Origin: Streptomyces sp. NBC_01260
GTDB taxonomy: Bacteria; Actinomycetota; Actinomycetes; Streptomycetales; Streptomycetaceae
Assembly (NCBI RefSeq): GCF_036226405.1
Contig: NZ_CP108464.1
Span: 7,626,001 to 7,690,000 of the forward strand
DNA: 64,000 nt
Direction of reading: 5' to 3'
Shown here: positions 45,841 through 54,278 of the stretch, piece after piece
Numbering within the stretch: the first letter of the stretch is position 1
Layout of the letters: each line of letters starts with the position of its first letter
Position numbers and translations under genes: made by a program
Notes under the pieces: model-generated
Database searches by the model: none
The model's input: only the letters and a program-made list of their open reading frames with translations
Told to the model about the DNA's origin: nothing

Positions 45841-48770
45841 CCGGGACCGGGCCGGGTCGCCCGCTCCAGCTCCATCAGCACCGAGTAGTACGAATGGCCC
45901 GTCGCCCGGTCCATGCCGATCTCGCACATCCGGTTGGCCGAGAGATAGGTGTCGTACTCCCGGGTGTTCACCTCGGCGGCCTCCTTTGCGGTCGCCGAGG
46001 CCGTCAGCTCCTCGTGCAGCATGCCGCGGTCGCCCGCGAATCCGCAGCACGCGGCGTCGTCCGGGATCACGACCTCCCGCGCGCAGGCCTCAGCTACCGC
46101 GCGCAGGTGCTCCACATCGCCCAGATGCTCCATCGAGCAGGTCGGGTGCAGGACCGCGGAGCCGGCTCGGCGCAGCACCGTCAGCTCCGGCAGGAGTTCG
46201 TCGGCGGCCCAGACCAGGGAGTCGACGACGGTCAGTTCGCTGTGCAAGGCCCGGTTGTCCTCGGTCAGATACGGCACCACCTCATGGGCGATGCCCAGCG
46301 TGCACGAGGAGGCGTCGACGACCAACGGCAGTCTTCCGCCCGCTGTCCAGCCCCAGGCCGCCGCCACGATCCGGTTGGCCATCACGGCGTTCGCGGCGTC
46401 GTACCCCTTCGAGTGCCAGATCGTCGCGCAGCACGTCCCGGCGACGTCCGGTGGGATCCAGACCGGCTTTCCGGCGCGCGCCGACACGGCGACCACGGCC
46501 TGCGGCAGGGACGGGACGTGGTGTCCCTCGGGGCCGGCGAAGATGCGGTTGACGCAGGCCGGGTAGTAGACGGCGCTCGCTCCCGTCCTGGAGGTGCGCG
46601 GCAGCTTCCGGGCGGCGGCACCGGGGATCTCCGGCAGCCAGGCGGGCATCAGGTCGGGGCGCACGGCCCGGCGGGCGAGACCGGTGACGCCTGCGAGCAG
46701 CCGGTCGTCGATCCGGCTCGCCGCGGCGACCGCGAGCCGGGCCGCCGCCTCCACGGCGCGGAAGTTCTTCGCGGTGAGCGCGGCGACCCGTTCCTCGCGC
46801 GGGGAGTGCCGCTGATGGCGGAAGGCCTTCATCATGGCGCCGGTGTCGATCCCGACCGGACAGGCGAGTTTGCAGGTGGAGTCGCCCGCGCAGGTGTCGA
46901 CGGCATCGTAGCCGTACGCGTCGAGCAACCCGGTCTCCACCGGCGAACCGGCCGGCTGCCGCATCATCTCCCGGCGCAGCACGATGCGTTGGCGCGGTGA
47001 CGTGGTCAGGTCGTGGCTGGGGCACGTCGGTTCGCAGAATCCGCACTCGATGCACGGGTCGGCCACCGGCTCGACCCGGGGGATGGTCTTCAGGCCGCGC
47101 AGATGGGCCTTCGGGTCGCGGTCCAGGACGATCCGGGGTGCCAGCACCCCGTCGGGGTCGATGAGCTGCTTGGTCCGCCACATCAGTTCGGTCGCCCGCG
47201 GTCCCCACTCCAGCTCCAGGAAGGGCGCGATATTGCGGCCGGTGGCGTGTTCCGCCTTGAGCGATCCGTCGAACCGCTCCACGGTCAGCCGGCAGAAGTC
47301 CGCCATGAACGCGGCGTACCGGTCGACGTCGGAGGGCTTCGCCGCGTCGAAGGCGAGCAGGAAGTGCAGGTTGCCGTGGGCCGCGTGGCCCGCGACGGCG
47401 GCGTCGAAACCGTGCTCGGCCTGGAGTGCCAGCAGCGCCTCGCACGCGTCGGCCAGCCGGGAGGGCGGGACGGCGAAGTCCTCCGTGATCAGTGTCGTAC
47501 CGGACGGCCGGGAGCCGCCGACCGCGGTGACGAAGGCCTTGCGCGCCTTCCAGTAGCCGGAGATGGTCCCGGCGTCCCGGGTGAACTCGTTGGTCACCGA
47601 GGTGACGGGCCGGACCAGCTCCAGCCGGCGCACGACACCGGCCGCCGCCCGCTCGTACGCCTCCTGGCCCTCCTCGTCCGGGGCGCGGAACTCCACCAGC
47701 AGCGCCGCGGTCTCCTTCGGCAGCCCGGCCCAGTCGGCGGGCACCCCCTGGACGCTGACGGAGGCCCGCAGGGTGTTCCCGTCCATCAGCTCCACGGCGA
47801 TGGCACCCGCTTCGTTGAACAGCGGGACGGCGGCCGCCGCCGCGGTCAGGGACGGGAAGAAGAGCAGCGCGGTGGAGACGCGGCGGTCCAGCGGCAGCGT
47901 GTCGAAGACGACCTCGGAGATGAAACCGAAGGTCCCCTCCGAGCCGACCATGAGCCCGCGCAGGATCTCCACGGGTGTCGTGCCGTCCAGGAAGGCGTCG
48001 AGCCGGTACCCGTTGGTGTTCTTGATCTCGTACTTGGCCCGGATCCGGGCGGTGAGCCCGGCATCGGCCTCGATCTCCGCCTTCAGCGCGAGGAGCCCCG
48101 CGCAGAGCTGCGGCTCCGCGTGCGCCAGGTCCTCGTCCGCCGAGGGATCGCCGGTGTCCACCACCGTGCCGCCGGGCAGTACGAAGGTGAGCGACGAGAC
48201 GGTCCGGTACGAATTGCGGCTGGTGCCCGCGGTCATACCGGAGGCGTTGTTGGCGACGACCCCGCCGATCGTGCAGGCGATCGCGCTCGCCGGGTCGGGG
48301 CCGAGCAGCCGGCCGTGCCGGGCGAGGGTGGCGTTGGCCCGCATGATCGTCGTCCCCGGCCGGATGCGGGCCCGCGCACCGCCGTCCAGGACCTCGATGC
48401 CGGCCCAGTGGTGCCGTACGTCGACGAGGATGTCCTCGCCCTGTGCCTGGCCGTTCAGACTGGTGCCCGCGGCTCGGAAGACGATGTTGCGGCCCTTGCC
48501 GTGCGCGTACGACAGGATCGCCGAGACGTCGTCGATGTTCTCGGGTACGACGACGACCTGGGGCACGAACCGATAGGGGCTGGCATCGGAGGCGTACCGC
48601 ACCAGGTCGGAGATCTTCCACAGCACCTTCTGCGGCCCCAGCAGGTCGGTCAGCTCGCTCCGCAGCGGCTCAGGTGTGCCCGGCGCCTGCTCGTCGGGCA
48701 CCCGGTCGTGGGTGGGGCTGCGCATCGCACCGGGGCGCAGGGCTTCCGGCTTCGGCTCCAGCAGCGGCAT
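45831..48770 (-). CDS. FAD-linked oxidase / Fe-S protein, D-lactate dehydrogenase-like (Dld-II type fusion)
   Basis: A 979-residue fusion. FAD_binding_4 domain (about 60-240) with FRAAGTSLNGQAQGEDILVD and IGGVVANNASGM; FAD-oxidase C-terminal domain (about 270-540) with GHAAHGNLHFLLAFD; two Fe-S motifs, CIECGFCEPTCPS and CAGDSTCKLACPVG; and CCG-type cysteine motifs (GTCCATIWHSKG, HPTCSMEHLG, DAACCGFAGDRGM). This is the layout of quinone-linked D-lactate/2-hydroxyglutarate dehydrogenases that combine GlcD- and GlcF-like parts, at the cytoplasmic membrane face. The exact hydroxyacid cannot be told. Confidence 0.9.
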   Translation of the reverse strand: MPLLEPKPEALRPGAMRSPTHDRVPDEQAPGTPEPLRSELTDLLGPQKVLWKISDLVRYASDASPYRFVPQVVVVPENIDDVSAILSYAHGKGRNIVFRAAGTSLNGQAQGEDILVDVRHHWAGIEVLDGGARARIRPGTTIMRANATLARHGRLLGPDPASAIACTIGGVVANNASGMTAGTSRNSYRTVSSLTFVLPGGTVVDTGDPSADEDLAHAEPQLCAGLLALKAEIEADAGLTARIRAKYEIKNTNGYRLDAFLDGTTPVEILRGLMVGSEGTFGFISEVVFDTLPLDRRVSTALLFFPSLTAAAAAVPLFNEAGAIAVELMDGNTLRASVSVQGVPADWAGLPKETAALLVEFRAPDEEGQEAYERAAAGVVRRLELVRPVTSVTNEFTRDAGTISGYWKARKAFVTAVGGSRPSGTTLITEDFAVPPSRLADACEALLALQAEHGFDAAVAGHAAHGNLHFLLAFDAAKPSDVDRYAAFMADFCRLTVERFDGSLKAEHATGRNIAPFLELEWGPRATELMWRTKQLIDPDGVLAPRIVLDRDPKAHLRGLKTIPRVEPVADPCIECGFCEPTCPSHDLTTSPRQRIVLRREMMRQPAGSPVETGLLDAYGYDAVDTCAGDSTCKLACPVGIDTGAMMKAFRHQRHSPREERVAALTAKNFRAVEAAARLAVAAASRIDDRLLAGVTGLARRAVRPDLMPAWLPEIPGAAARKLPRTSRTGASAVYYPACVNRIFAGPEGHHVPSLPQAVVAVSARAGKPVWIPPDVAGTCCATIWHSKGYDAANAVMANRIVAAAWGWTAGGRLPLVVDASSCTLGIAHEVVPYLTEDNRALHSELTVVDSLVWAADELLPELTVLRRAGSAVLHPTCSMEHLGDVEHLRAVAEACAREVVIPDDAACCGFAGDRGMLHEELTASATAKEAAEVNTREYDTYLSANRMCEIGMDRATGHSYYSVLMELERATRPGPGQV

Positions 48771-48812
48771 TCGAGATCCCCTCGGCGGCTCGGCGCGGTG
48801 CTCCGCACCCGG

Positions 48813-49256
48813 TCAGCAGCGGCGCTCCGGCATTCCGTTGACCAGAGCGGTCAGCAGCCCGCCGAGCACTTCGCGCTGATCGGCGGTCAATGGAGCCAGG
48901 ATCTCCTCTGCGGCCGCGCGGCGCCCGTTGCGCAGCGACCGGAGAGTGGCGATGCCCTCGTCGGTGATCTCGATCCGGACCACCCGGCGGCTGTCCGGAT
49001 CGGGGGCCCGGCGCACCCGGCCGCTGGCCTCCAGGCCGTCCACCAGAGTGGTCACGGCGCGCGGGACCACATCGAGGCGCTGTGCGAGATCCGCCATCCG
49101 CGGTGCGCCGTCGTAGTGCGCGACGGTGCGCAGCAGCCGGAACTGCGCGGGGGTGATACCGACCGGCTCCAGCTGACGGCTCTGGATGCGCTGGAGCCTG
49201 CGGGTCAGCCGCAGCAGCTGTTCGGCGAGCAGGCCGTCGGGGTCGGGGGAATCCAT
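48813..49256 (-). CDS. MarR-family transcriptional regulator
   Basis: A 147-residue winged-helix regulator: LEPVGITPAQFRLLRTVAHY, MADLAQRLDVVPRAVTTLVD and the wing DPDSRRVVRIEITDEG are the family blocks. It is divergent from an ABC exporter gene with 194 bp between, containing inverted ACAAT/ATTGT repeats, so it probably represses the exporter and itself. Confidence 0.9.
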   Translation of the reverse strand: MDSPDPDGLLAEQLLRLTRRLQRIQSRQLEPVGITPAQFRLLRTVAHYDGAPRMADLAQRLDVVPRAVTTLVDGLEASGRVRRAPDPDSRRVVRIEITDEGIATLRSLRNGRRAAAEEILAPLTADQREVLGGLLTALVNGMPERRC

Positions 49257-49263
49257 ACGAGGA

Positions 49264-49314
49264 ACAATATCAGGACCTGGTTCATTGTGAGTACAGGTAA
49301 CAATGAGCTATGCT
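49264..49314 (+). promoter_or_regulatory. MarR operator and exporter promoter region
   Basis: ATTGT (49284-49288) and ACAAT (49300-49304) form a 21-bp inverted repeat; a further ACAAT lies at 49264-49268. A candidate promoter overlaps it on the plus strand: TTGTGA (49285-49290), 18-bp spacer, TATGCT (49309-49314). A repressor bound to the repeat would cover the -35 and spacer. Confidence 0.55.
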
Positions 49315-49450
49315 CTTATCCGCTCGACTGTTACGGACCGTGGATCCCGACGGGCCGACGATCCGGACCGTCGCGGACCGCTGACGCGCAGGTCGTCGCA
49401 GGCGGTCGCGGCCTTCCCTCCCTGTTGTCGCACGCCTGACGAAGGAGCCC

Positions 49451-51256
49451 ATGAAACCCGACGAACCTACGTGGACGCCCCCGCCGAAGGACGCCGAGCA
49501 GCCGCCCGCCGAGCTGCGCCGCATCCTGCGCCTCTTCCATCCCTACCGTGGCCGCCTCGCGGTGGTCGGACTGCTCGTCGGCGCCTCGTCGCTGGTGTCG
49601 GTCGCCTCGCCGTTCCTGCTGCGCGAAATCCTCGACACCGCCATCCCGCAGGGGCGGACCGGGCTGCTCTCGCTGCTCGCTCTCGGCATGATCCTCACCG
49701 CCGTGATGAACAGTGTCTTCGGCGTGCTCCAGACCCTCATCTCGACCACCGTCGGCCAGCGCGTGATGCACGACCTGCGCACCGCGGTCTACACCCAGCT
49801 CCAGCGGATGCCGCTCGCCTTCTTCACCAGGACCCGCACGGGCGAGGTCCAGTCCCGGATCGCCAACGACATCGGAGGCATGCAGGCCACCGTCACCTCG
49901 ACGGCTACCTCGCTGGTCTCCAACCTCACCGCGGTCATCGCCACCGTCGTCGCCATGCTCGCGCTCGACTGGCGGCTCACCGTCGTCTCGCTGCTCCTGC
50001 TGCCGGTCTTCGTCTGGATCAGCCGCCGGGTCGGCCGGGAGCGCAAGAAGATCACCACCCAGCGGCAGAAGCAGATGGCCGCCATGGCGGCCACGGTCAC
50101 CGAGTCGCTCTCCGTCAGCGGCATCCTGCTCGGCCGCACCATGGGCCGGTCGGACTCGCTCACCAAGGGCTTCACCGAGGAGTCCGAGCGGCTGGTCGAC
50201 CTCGAAGTGCGCTCCAGCATGGCCGGACGCTGGCGGATGTCGACGATCGGCATCGTCATGGCCGCCATGCCGGCCGTCATCTACTGGGCCGCGGGCATGA
50301 CCCTGCAGTCCAGCGGACCCGCCGTCTCCATCGGTACGCTCGTCGCCTTCGTCTCGCTCCAGCAGGGCCTCTTCCGGCCCGCCGTGAGCCTGCTCTCCAC
50401 AGGCGTGCAGATGCAGACCTCCCTCGCCCTCTTCCAGCGGATCTTCGAATACCTCGACCTCACGGTGGACATCACCGAACCGGAGAACCCGGTCCGGCTG
50501 GAGAAGATCCGCGGCGAGATCCGCTTCGAGAACGTCGACTTCAGCTACGACGAGAAGAGCGGCCCCACCCTCAGCGGCGTCGACGTGGCCGTGCCCGCCG
50601 GCGGCAGCCTGGCCGTCGTGGGTCCCACCGGCTCCGGAAAGTCCACCCTCAGCTATCTGGTGCCGCGGCTGTACGACGTCTCCGGCGGACGGGTCACGCT
50701 CGACGGCGTCGATGTGCGTGATCTGGACTTCGACACCCTTGCCAGGGCCATCGGGGTGGTCTCCCAGGAGACGTACCTCTTCCATGCCTCCGTCGCCGAG
50801 AACCTGCGCTTCGCCAAGCCGGAGGCCACCGACGAGGAGATCGAGGCAGCGGCCCGCGCGGCACAGATCCACGACCACATCGCCTCGCTGCCCGACGGCT
50901 ACGACACCCTGGTCGGTGAACGCGGCTACCGGTTCTCGGGCGGTGAGAAGCAGCGCCTGGCCATCGCCCGCACGATCCTGCGCGACCCGCCGGTGCTGAT
51001 CCTCGACGAGGCGACGAGCGCCCTCGACACCCGTACCGAATTCGCCGTGCAGGAAGCGATCGACGCGCTCTCCGCCGGACGCACCACTCTCACCATCGCT
51101 CACCGGCTGTCCACCGTGCGTGACGCGGATCAGATCGTCGTCCTGGACGGCGGGCGGGCAGCGGAGCGCGGCAGTCACGAGGAACTGCTCGACCAGGACG
51201 GGCGCTATGCCGCCCTGGTCCGCAGGGACACCCAGCTGGCCCCCGCAACAGGCTGA
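49451..51256 (+). CDS. ABC multidrug exporter (TMD-NBD half-transporter)
   Basis: A 601-residue half-transporter with all NBD motifs intact: Walker A VGPTGSGKSTLSYL, Q-loop VVSQETYLF, signature RFSGGEKQRLAIARTIL, Walker B VLILDEATSALD and H-loop IAHRLSTVRDAD. Six transmembrane helices occupy about 40-310. It can therefore act as a homodimer, unlike the exporters at 37606-44826. GAAGGAG precedes the ATG. Divergence from a MarR gene suggests drug-inducible efflux. Confidence 0.92.
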   Translation: MKPDEPTWTPPPKDAEQPPAELRRILRLFHPYRGRLAVVGLLVGASSLVSVASPFLLREILDTAIPQGRTGLLSLLALGMILTAVMNSVFGVLQTLISTTVGQRVMHDLRTAVYTQLQRMPLAFFTRTRTGEVQSRIANDIGGMQATVTSTATSLVSNLTAVIATVVAMLALDWRLTVVSLLLLPVFVWISRRVGRERKKITTQRQKQMAAMAATVTESLSVSGILLGRTMGRSDSLTKGFTEESERLVDLEVRSSMAGRWRMSTIGIVMAAMPAVIYWAAGMTLQSSGPAVSIGTLVAFVSLQQGLFRPAVSLLSTGVQMQTSLALFQRIFEYLDLTVDITEPENPVRLEKIRGEIRFENVDFSYDEKSGPTLSGVDVAVPAGGSLAVVGPTGSGKSTLSYLVPRLYDVSGGRVTLDGVDVRDLDFDTLARAIGVVSQETYLFHASVAENLRFAKPEATDEEIEAAARAAQIHDHIASLPDGYDTLVGERGYRFSGGEKQRLAIARTILRDPPVLILDEATSALDTRTEFAVQEAIDALSAGRTTLTIAHRLSTVRDADQIVVLDGGRAAERGSHEELLDQDGRYAALVRRDTQLAPATG

Positions 51257-51289
51257 ACGACCGGGTCGGACGCACCTCATGCCCAGGAG

Positions 51290-51316
51290 CGAACTTGTTC
51301 GTGACGAACGTGTTCG
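51290..51316 (+). promoter_or_regulatory. Tandem palindromic operators upstream of the TetX-like monooxygenase
   Basis: CGAACTTGTTCG (51290-51301) and CGAACGTGTTCG (51305-51316) are perfect 5-2-5 palindromes with centres 15 bp apart, 100-126 bp before the monooxygenase start. This is typical of dimeric TetR-family operators, but no TetR gene is adjacent. Confidence 0.6.
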
Positions 51317-51415
51317 TTATGGTGAGTGTGTGCCCCTCGCTCTTCCGTTGCCGCCGAGGGGATGGGCCCGCAGTGAATCCTGGGCCGGCATTCCGCACGA
51401 GCTGGAGGCGCCACC

Positions 51416-52588
51416 ATGAGCACCGCACACCATCCCGTCGCGATCATCGGCGCCGGCCTCGGCGGCCTCACTCTCGCCCGCGTACTGCATGTGAACGGGA
51501 TCGAGGCAGCCGTCTTCGACCTGGAGGCCGACCGGAACGCCCGCACTCAGGGCGGCATGCTCGACATCCATGAGGAAACCGGCCAGGCCGCCCTGCGCGC
51601 CGCCGAGTTGCACGAGCGGTTCCGGGAGAAGGTCCATCCCGGTGGCCAAGCCGTGCGGATCCTCGACAAGCGGGCCCGGGTACTGCATGAGCAGCCGGAC
51701 GACGGTCAGGGTGGGCGTCCCGAGATCGACCGCGGAGACCTGCGCGACCTGCTGCTCGACTCGCTGCCCGAGGGCACCGTGCGCTGGGGCAGCAAGGTCA
51801 CCAATGCCGAGCCGACCGGTGCCGAGCCGACCGGTGCCGGGCCGACCGGCGCAGGACGGCACGAGGTCACGCTCGCCGACGGCACCGCCTTCACGGCCGG
51901 ACTGCTCGTCGGGGCGGATGGCGCCTGGTCCCGTATCCGTCCGCTGCTCTCCGACGCCGTCCCTGCCTACACCGGCATCTCCTTCGTGGAACTGGACTTC
52001 CTCGATGCCGACACCCGCCACCCCGAGTGCGCCGAACTCATCGGCGGCGGGATGTTCTTCGCGCTCGGCGACAACCAAGGATTCCTCGCGCACCGCGAGT
52101 CCGACGGCAGTCTCCATGTCTACGCCGCGCTGCGCGCGGCCGAGGGCCGGCTGTCGACGATCGACTTCACCGACGCCGAGGCGTCCAGGGCCGAACTGGC
52201 CGAGCACTTCGCGGACTGGGCGCCCGGCCTCCGGCGGCTGATCACCGACTGCGACGGCCTGCCGGTGCCGCGCCTCATTCACGCGCTGCCCGCGGGGCAC
52301 TGCTGGAAGCGCACCCCGGGCATCACCCTGCTCGGCGACGCGGCCCACCTGATGTCCCCCTTCGCGGGCGAAGGCGCCAACCTCGCGATGACCGACGGCG
52401 CCGACCTGGGCCGGGCGCTCGTCGCTCACCCGGGTGACCTCGAATCCGCGCTGGCCGACTACGAGGCACCCCTCTTCGCGCGGAGCGGGAAGAGCGCTCA
52501 GGAGTCCGCCGAAGGCCTGGAGGTGATCTTCAACGACCGGGCACCGCAGCCGCTCATCGACATGTTCTCCTCGTTCGCGGCGCAGTGA
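51416..52588 (+). CDS. TetX-like FAD-dependent monooxygenase
   Basis: A 390-residue class A flavin monooxygenase. The N-terminal dinucleotide fold is AIIGAGLGGLTLARVL, then QGGMLDIHEETGQAALRAA (highly TetX-like), the middle FAD element is GLLVGADGAWSRIRPLL, and the GD motif is ITLLGDAAHLMSPFAGEGAN. TetX enzymes hydroxylate tetracyclines, while many homologues act on other aromatics, so resistance is only a possibility. Residues about 131-145 hold a PTGAE/PTGAG repeat. A hairpin follows the stop. Confidence 0.88.
   Translation: MSTAHHPVAIIGAGLGGLTLARVLHVNGIEAAVFDLEADRNARTQGGMLDIHEETGQAALRAAELHERFREKVHPGGQAVRILDKRARVLHEQPDDGQGGRPEIDRGDLRDLLLDSLPEGTVRWGSKVTNAEPTGAEPTGAGPTGAGRHEVTLADGTAFTAGLLVGADGAWSRIRPLLSDAVPAYTGISFVELDFLDADTRHPECAELIGGGMFFALGDNQGFLAHRESDGSLHVYAALRAAEGRLSTIDFTDAEASRAELAEHFADWAPGLRRLITDCDGLPVPRLIHALPAGHCWKRTPGITLLGDAAHLMSPFAGEGANLAMTDGADLGRALVAHPGDLESALADYEAPLFARSGKSAQESAEGLEVIFNDRAPQPLIDMFSSFAAQ
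51806..51850. repeat. In-frame 15-bp tandem repeat (3 copies)
   Basis: GCCGAGCCGACCGGT occurs twice in a row and a third copy with two changes follows, encoding repeated AEPTG units inside the monooxygenase between the substrate and FAD segments. It keeps the frame; copy number may vary between strains. Confidence 0.85.
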
Positions 52589-52629
52589 ACCCCCAACGGC
52601 CCCCGCACGGAGTGGACGGCGCACGCGAC

Positions 52630-52667
52630 GGCGCCGCCGCTCCCGTGGGACGGGGAGCGACGGCGCC
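52630..52667. terminator. Hairpin terminator between monooxygenase gene and micro-ORF
   Basis: GGCGCCGCCGCTCCC and GGGAGCGACGGCGCC pair over 15 bp with one mismatch around an 8-nt loop. It can serve the monooxygenase from the left and the micro-ORF from the right. Confidence 0.75.
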
Positions 52668-52681
52668 TGATCGAGCAATGG

Positions 52682-52741
52682 TCAGATGAGCCAACCCACG
52701 AAGTGGACGACGCCGGCAAGCAGGTTGGTGAGGAAGTTCAT
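52682..52741 (-). CDS. 19-residue hydrophobic micro-protein
   Basis: The predicted peptide is MNFLTNLLAGVVHFVGWLI, essentially one membrane helix. AAGGAG lies nine bases before the ATG, and a terminator begins 15 bp past its stop, which together argue for a real gene. Length and amphipathic/hydrophobic character suggest a membrane-inserted peptide, a toxin of a type I system or a small regulator. I do not recognise it and no antisense RNA is evident from sequence. Confidence 0.55.
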   Translation of the reverse strand: MNFLTNLLAGVVHFVGWLI

Positions 52742-52981
52742 CTGGTGATTCTCCTTGTACACGGTGCATCTCTGGGACAGCACAGTCGCGGTCTGCAGCC
52801 CGTCGCTTGCGCACTGTAATCATCATGTACCGCACAGCAGTTGAGCAACGAATGCCAATACGACCACACGTTCCAGCGAACATCCGATCCCCTGTTCGCG
52901 TGTTCCCCTCTCTCGTGCGGGGCGCGTGTCGCCCGAAGGCGGGGTGCCGACGAGGGGATCGGTGCGGGATAGCGTGCCCGC

Positions 52982-53110
52982 ATGGTGAACGAGTCCCCGG
53001 ACGCCCCACCCCGTCGCACGTTTCGCCGGACCCGGCGCGGCCGGCCGGCGCTGCTCATCGCCGCCGTGCTCGTCCCCGTGGTGGCCGCCGCCGTACCCGT
53101 ACCGAGTTGA
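52982..53110 (+). CDS. 42-residue basic, single-TM hypothetical protein
   Basis: The frame reads MVNESPDAPPRRTFRRTRRG, then one hydrophobic helix (about 23-39) and PVPS. Nearly every codon ends in G or C, as expected for a Streptomyces gene. The basic stretch before the helix resembles a signal anchor. No good ribosome binding site is visible, and ATG 52982 or GTG 52985 could start it. It ends 12 bp from the convergent flavin monooxygenase stop. Confidence 0.42.
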   Translation: MVNESPDAPPRRTFRRTRRGRPALLIAAVLVPVVAAAVPVPS

Positions 53111-53122
53111 GCGGCCCGGTAC

Positions 53123-54226
53123 TCAGGCCGCTGAAGCCGCCCGTTCCGCGGCCGGCTCGGCCCGGTCCAGCAGCCGTCCGATCGCCCGCACGGCGGCCCG
53201 CCCCGCCCGGTTGGCGCCGATCGTGCTGGCGGACGGTCCGTACCCGACGAGATGGACGCGCGCGTCGCGTACCGCCTGGGTCCCCTCGACCCGGATGCCG
53301 CCACCCGGCTCGCGCAGTCTCAGCGGGGCGAGGTGGTCGACGGCGGGCCGGAATCCGGTCGCCCAGAGGATGACATCGGCCTCGACGGTGCGACCGTCGT
53401 CCCAGGCGATGCCGGTCGGTGTGATCCGGTCGAACATCGGCAGGCGGTCGAGCACCCCCGACTCGCGGGCGCGCCGGACGGCGTCGGTGACCGGCAGCCC
53501 GGTCACGCTCACCACGCTCTGCGGCGGCAGCCCGCGTCGCACCCGGTCCGCCACCATCGCGACGGCGGCTCGCCCCTGGTCGGCGCCGAACGGGCCCTCG
53601 CGGAAGACCGGCGGCCGGCGCGTGACCCAGTGGGTGTCCGCGGCCACCTCGGCGATCTCCATCAGGTGCTGGGTGCCGGAGGCCCCGCCGCCCACCACGA
53701 CCACGCGCTGCCCGGCGAACTCGGCGGGCCCCGGATAGTTCGCCGTGTGCAGCTGGCGGCCCCGGAAGGTGTCCTGGCCCGGGTAGCGCGGCCAGAACGG
53801 CCGGTCCCAGGTCCCCGTCGCGCTGATCAGGGCCCGCGTCGCGTACGTACCCTCGGATGTCTCCACGAGCAGCAGCCCGCCGCCGCCCTCGCGCACCGCG
53901 CTCACCTCGACCGGCCGGTGCACCCGAAGGCCGAAGGCGCGCTCGTACGAGTCGAAGTACTCGCCGATCACCTCGGAGGAGGGCCTGCTGTCATCGGCGC
54001 CGGTCAGCTCCATGCCGGGCAGGGCGTGCATCCCGTGCACCTTGCCGTACGTCAGCGACGGCCAGCGGAACTGCCAGGCGCCACCGGCGCGCGGGGCGTG
54101 GTCGAGCACCACGAAATCGCGGTCCGGCTCCAGGCCGGTACGGCGCAGATGGTAGGCGCCGGACAGACCCGCCTGCCCGGCGCCGATCACCACGACATCC
54201 ACTGAGTGCACCCCGACGTTGTTCAC
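53123..54226 (-). CDS. FAD/NAD(P)-dependent flavin monooxygenase (FMO/Baeyer-Villiger-like)
   Basis: A 367-residue enzyme with two dinucleotide folds, VVVIGAGQAGLSGAYHLRR (FAD) and VVVVGGGASGTQHLME (NADPH), and an FMO-like element FRGRQLHTANYPGPAEFAGQ between them; ILWATGFRPAVDHLAPL is the C-terminal ATG motif. The start is uncertain: GTG 54226 (VNNVGVHSVDVVV) or GTG 54211. It lies 52 bp after ssuD on the same strand and is probably the fifth gene of the sulfonate operon, so an oxidation of a sulfur compound is a reasonable guess. Confidence 0.85.
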   Translation of the reverse strand: MNNVGVHSVDVVVIGAGQAGLSGAYHLRRTGLEPDRDFVVLDHAPRAGGAWQFRWPSLTYGKVHGMHALPGMELTGADDSRPSSEVIGEYFDSYERAFGLRVHRPVEVSAVREGGGGLLLVETSEGTYATRALISATGTWDRPFWPRYPGQDTFRGRQLHTANYPGPAEFAGQRVVVVGGGASGTQHLMEIAEVAADTHWVTRRPPVFREGPFGADQGRAAVAMVADRVRRGLPPQSVVSVTGLPVTDAVRRARESGVLDRLPMFDRITPTGIAWDDGRTVEADVILWATGFRPAVDHLAPLRLREPGGGIRVEGTQAVRDARVHLVGYGPSASTIGANRAGRAAVRAIGRLLDRAEPAAERAASAA

Positions 54227-54278
54227 GTTTCTACCAACTGTGGCGGGGCCGTGGATCTTCCCGCGGCTCCCGGGAGGC

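Noticed and set aside
49331..51280. Long minus-strand frame opposite the ABC exporter
   Set aside because: Antisense to intact ABC motifs; composition is Gly/Asp/His/Arg-rich shadow.
51290..51316. Assigning the paired palindromes to the MarR regulator at 48813
   Set aside because: Their sequence (CGAACnnGTTCG) differs from the ACAAT/ATTGT repeats beside that MarR gene, so a different regulator is more likely.
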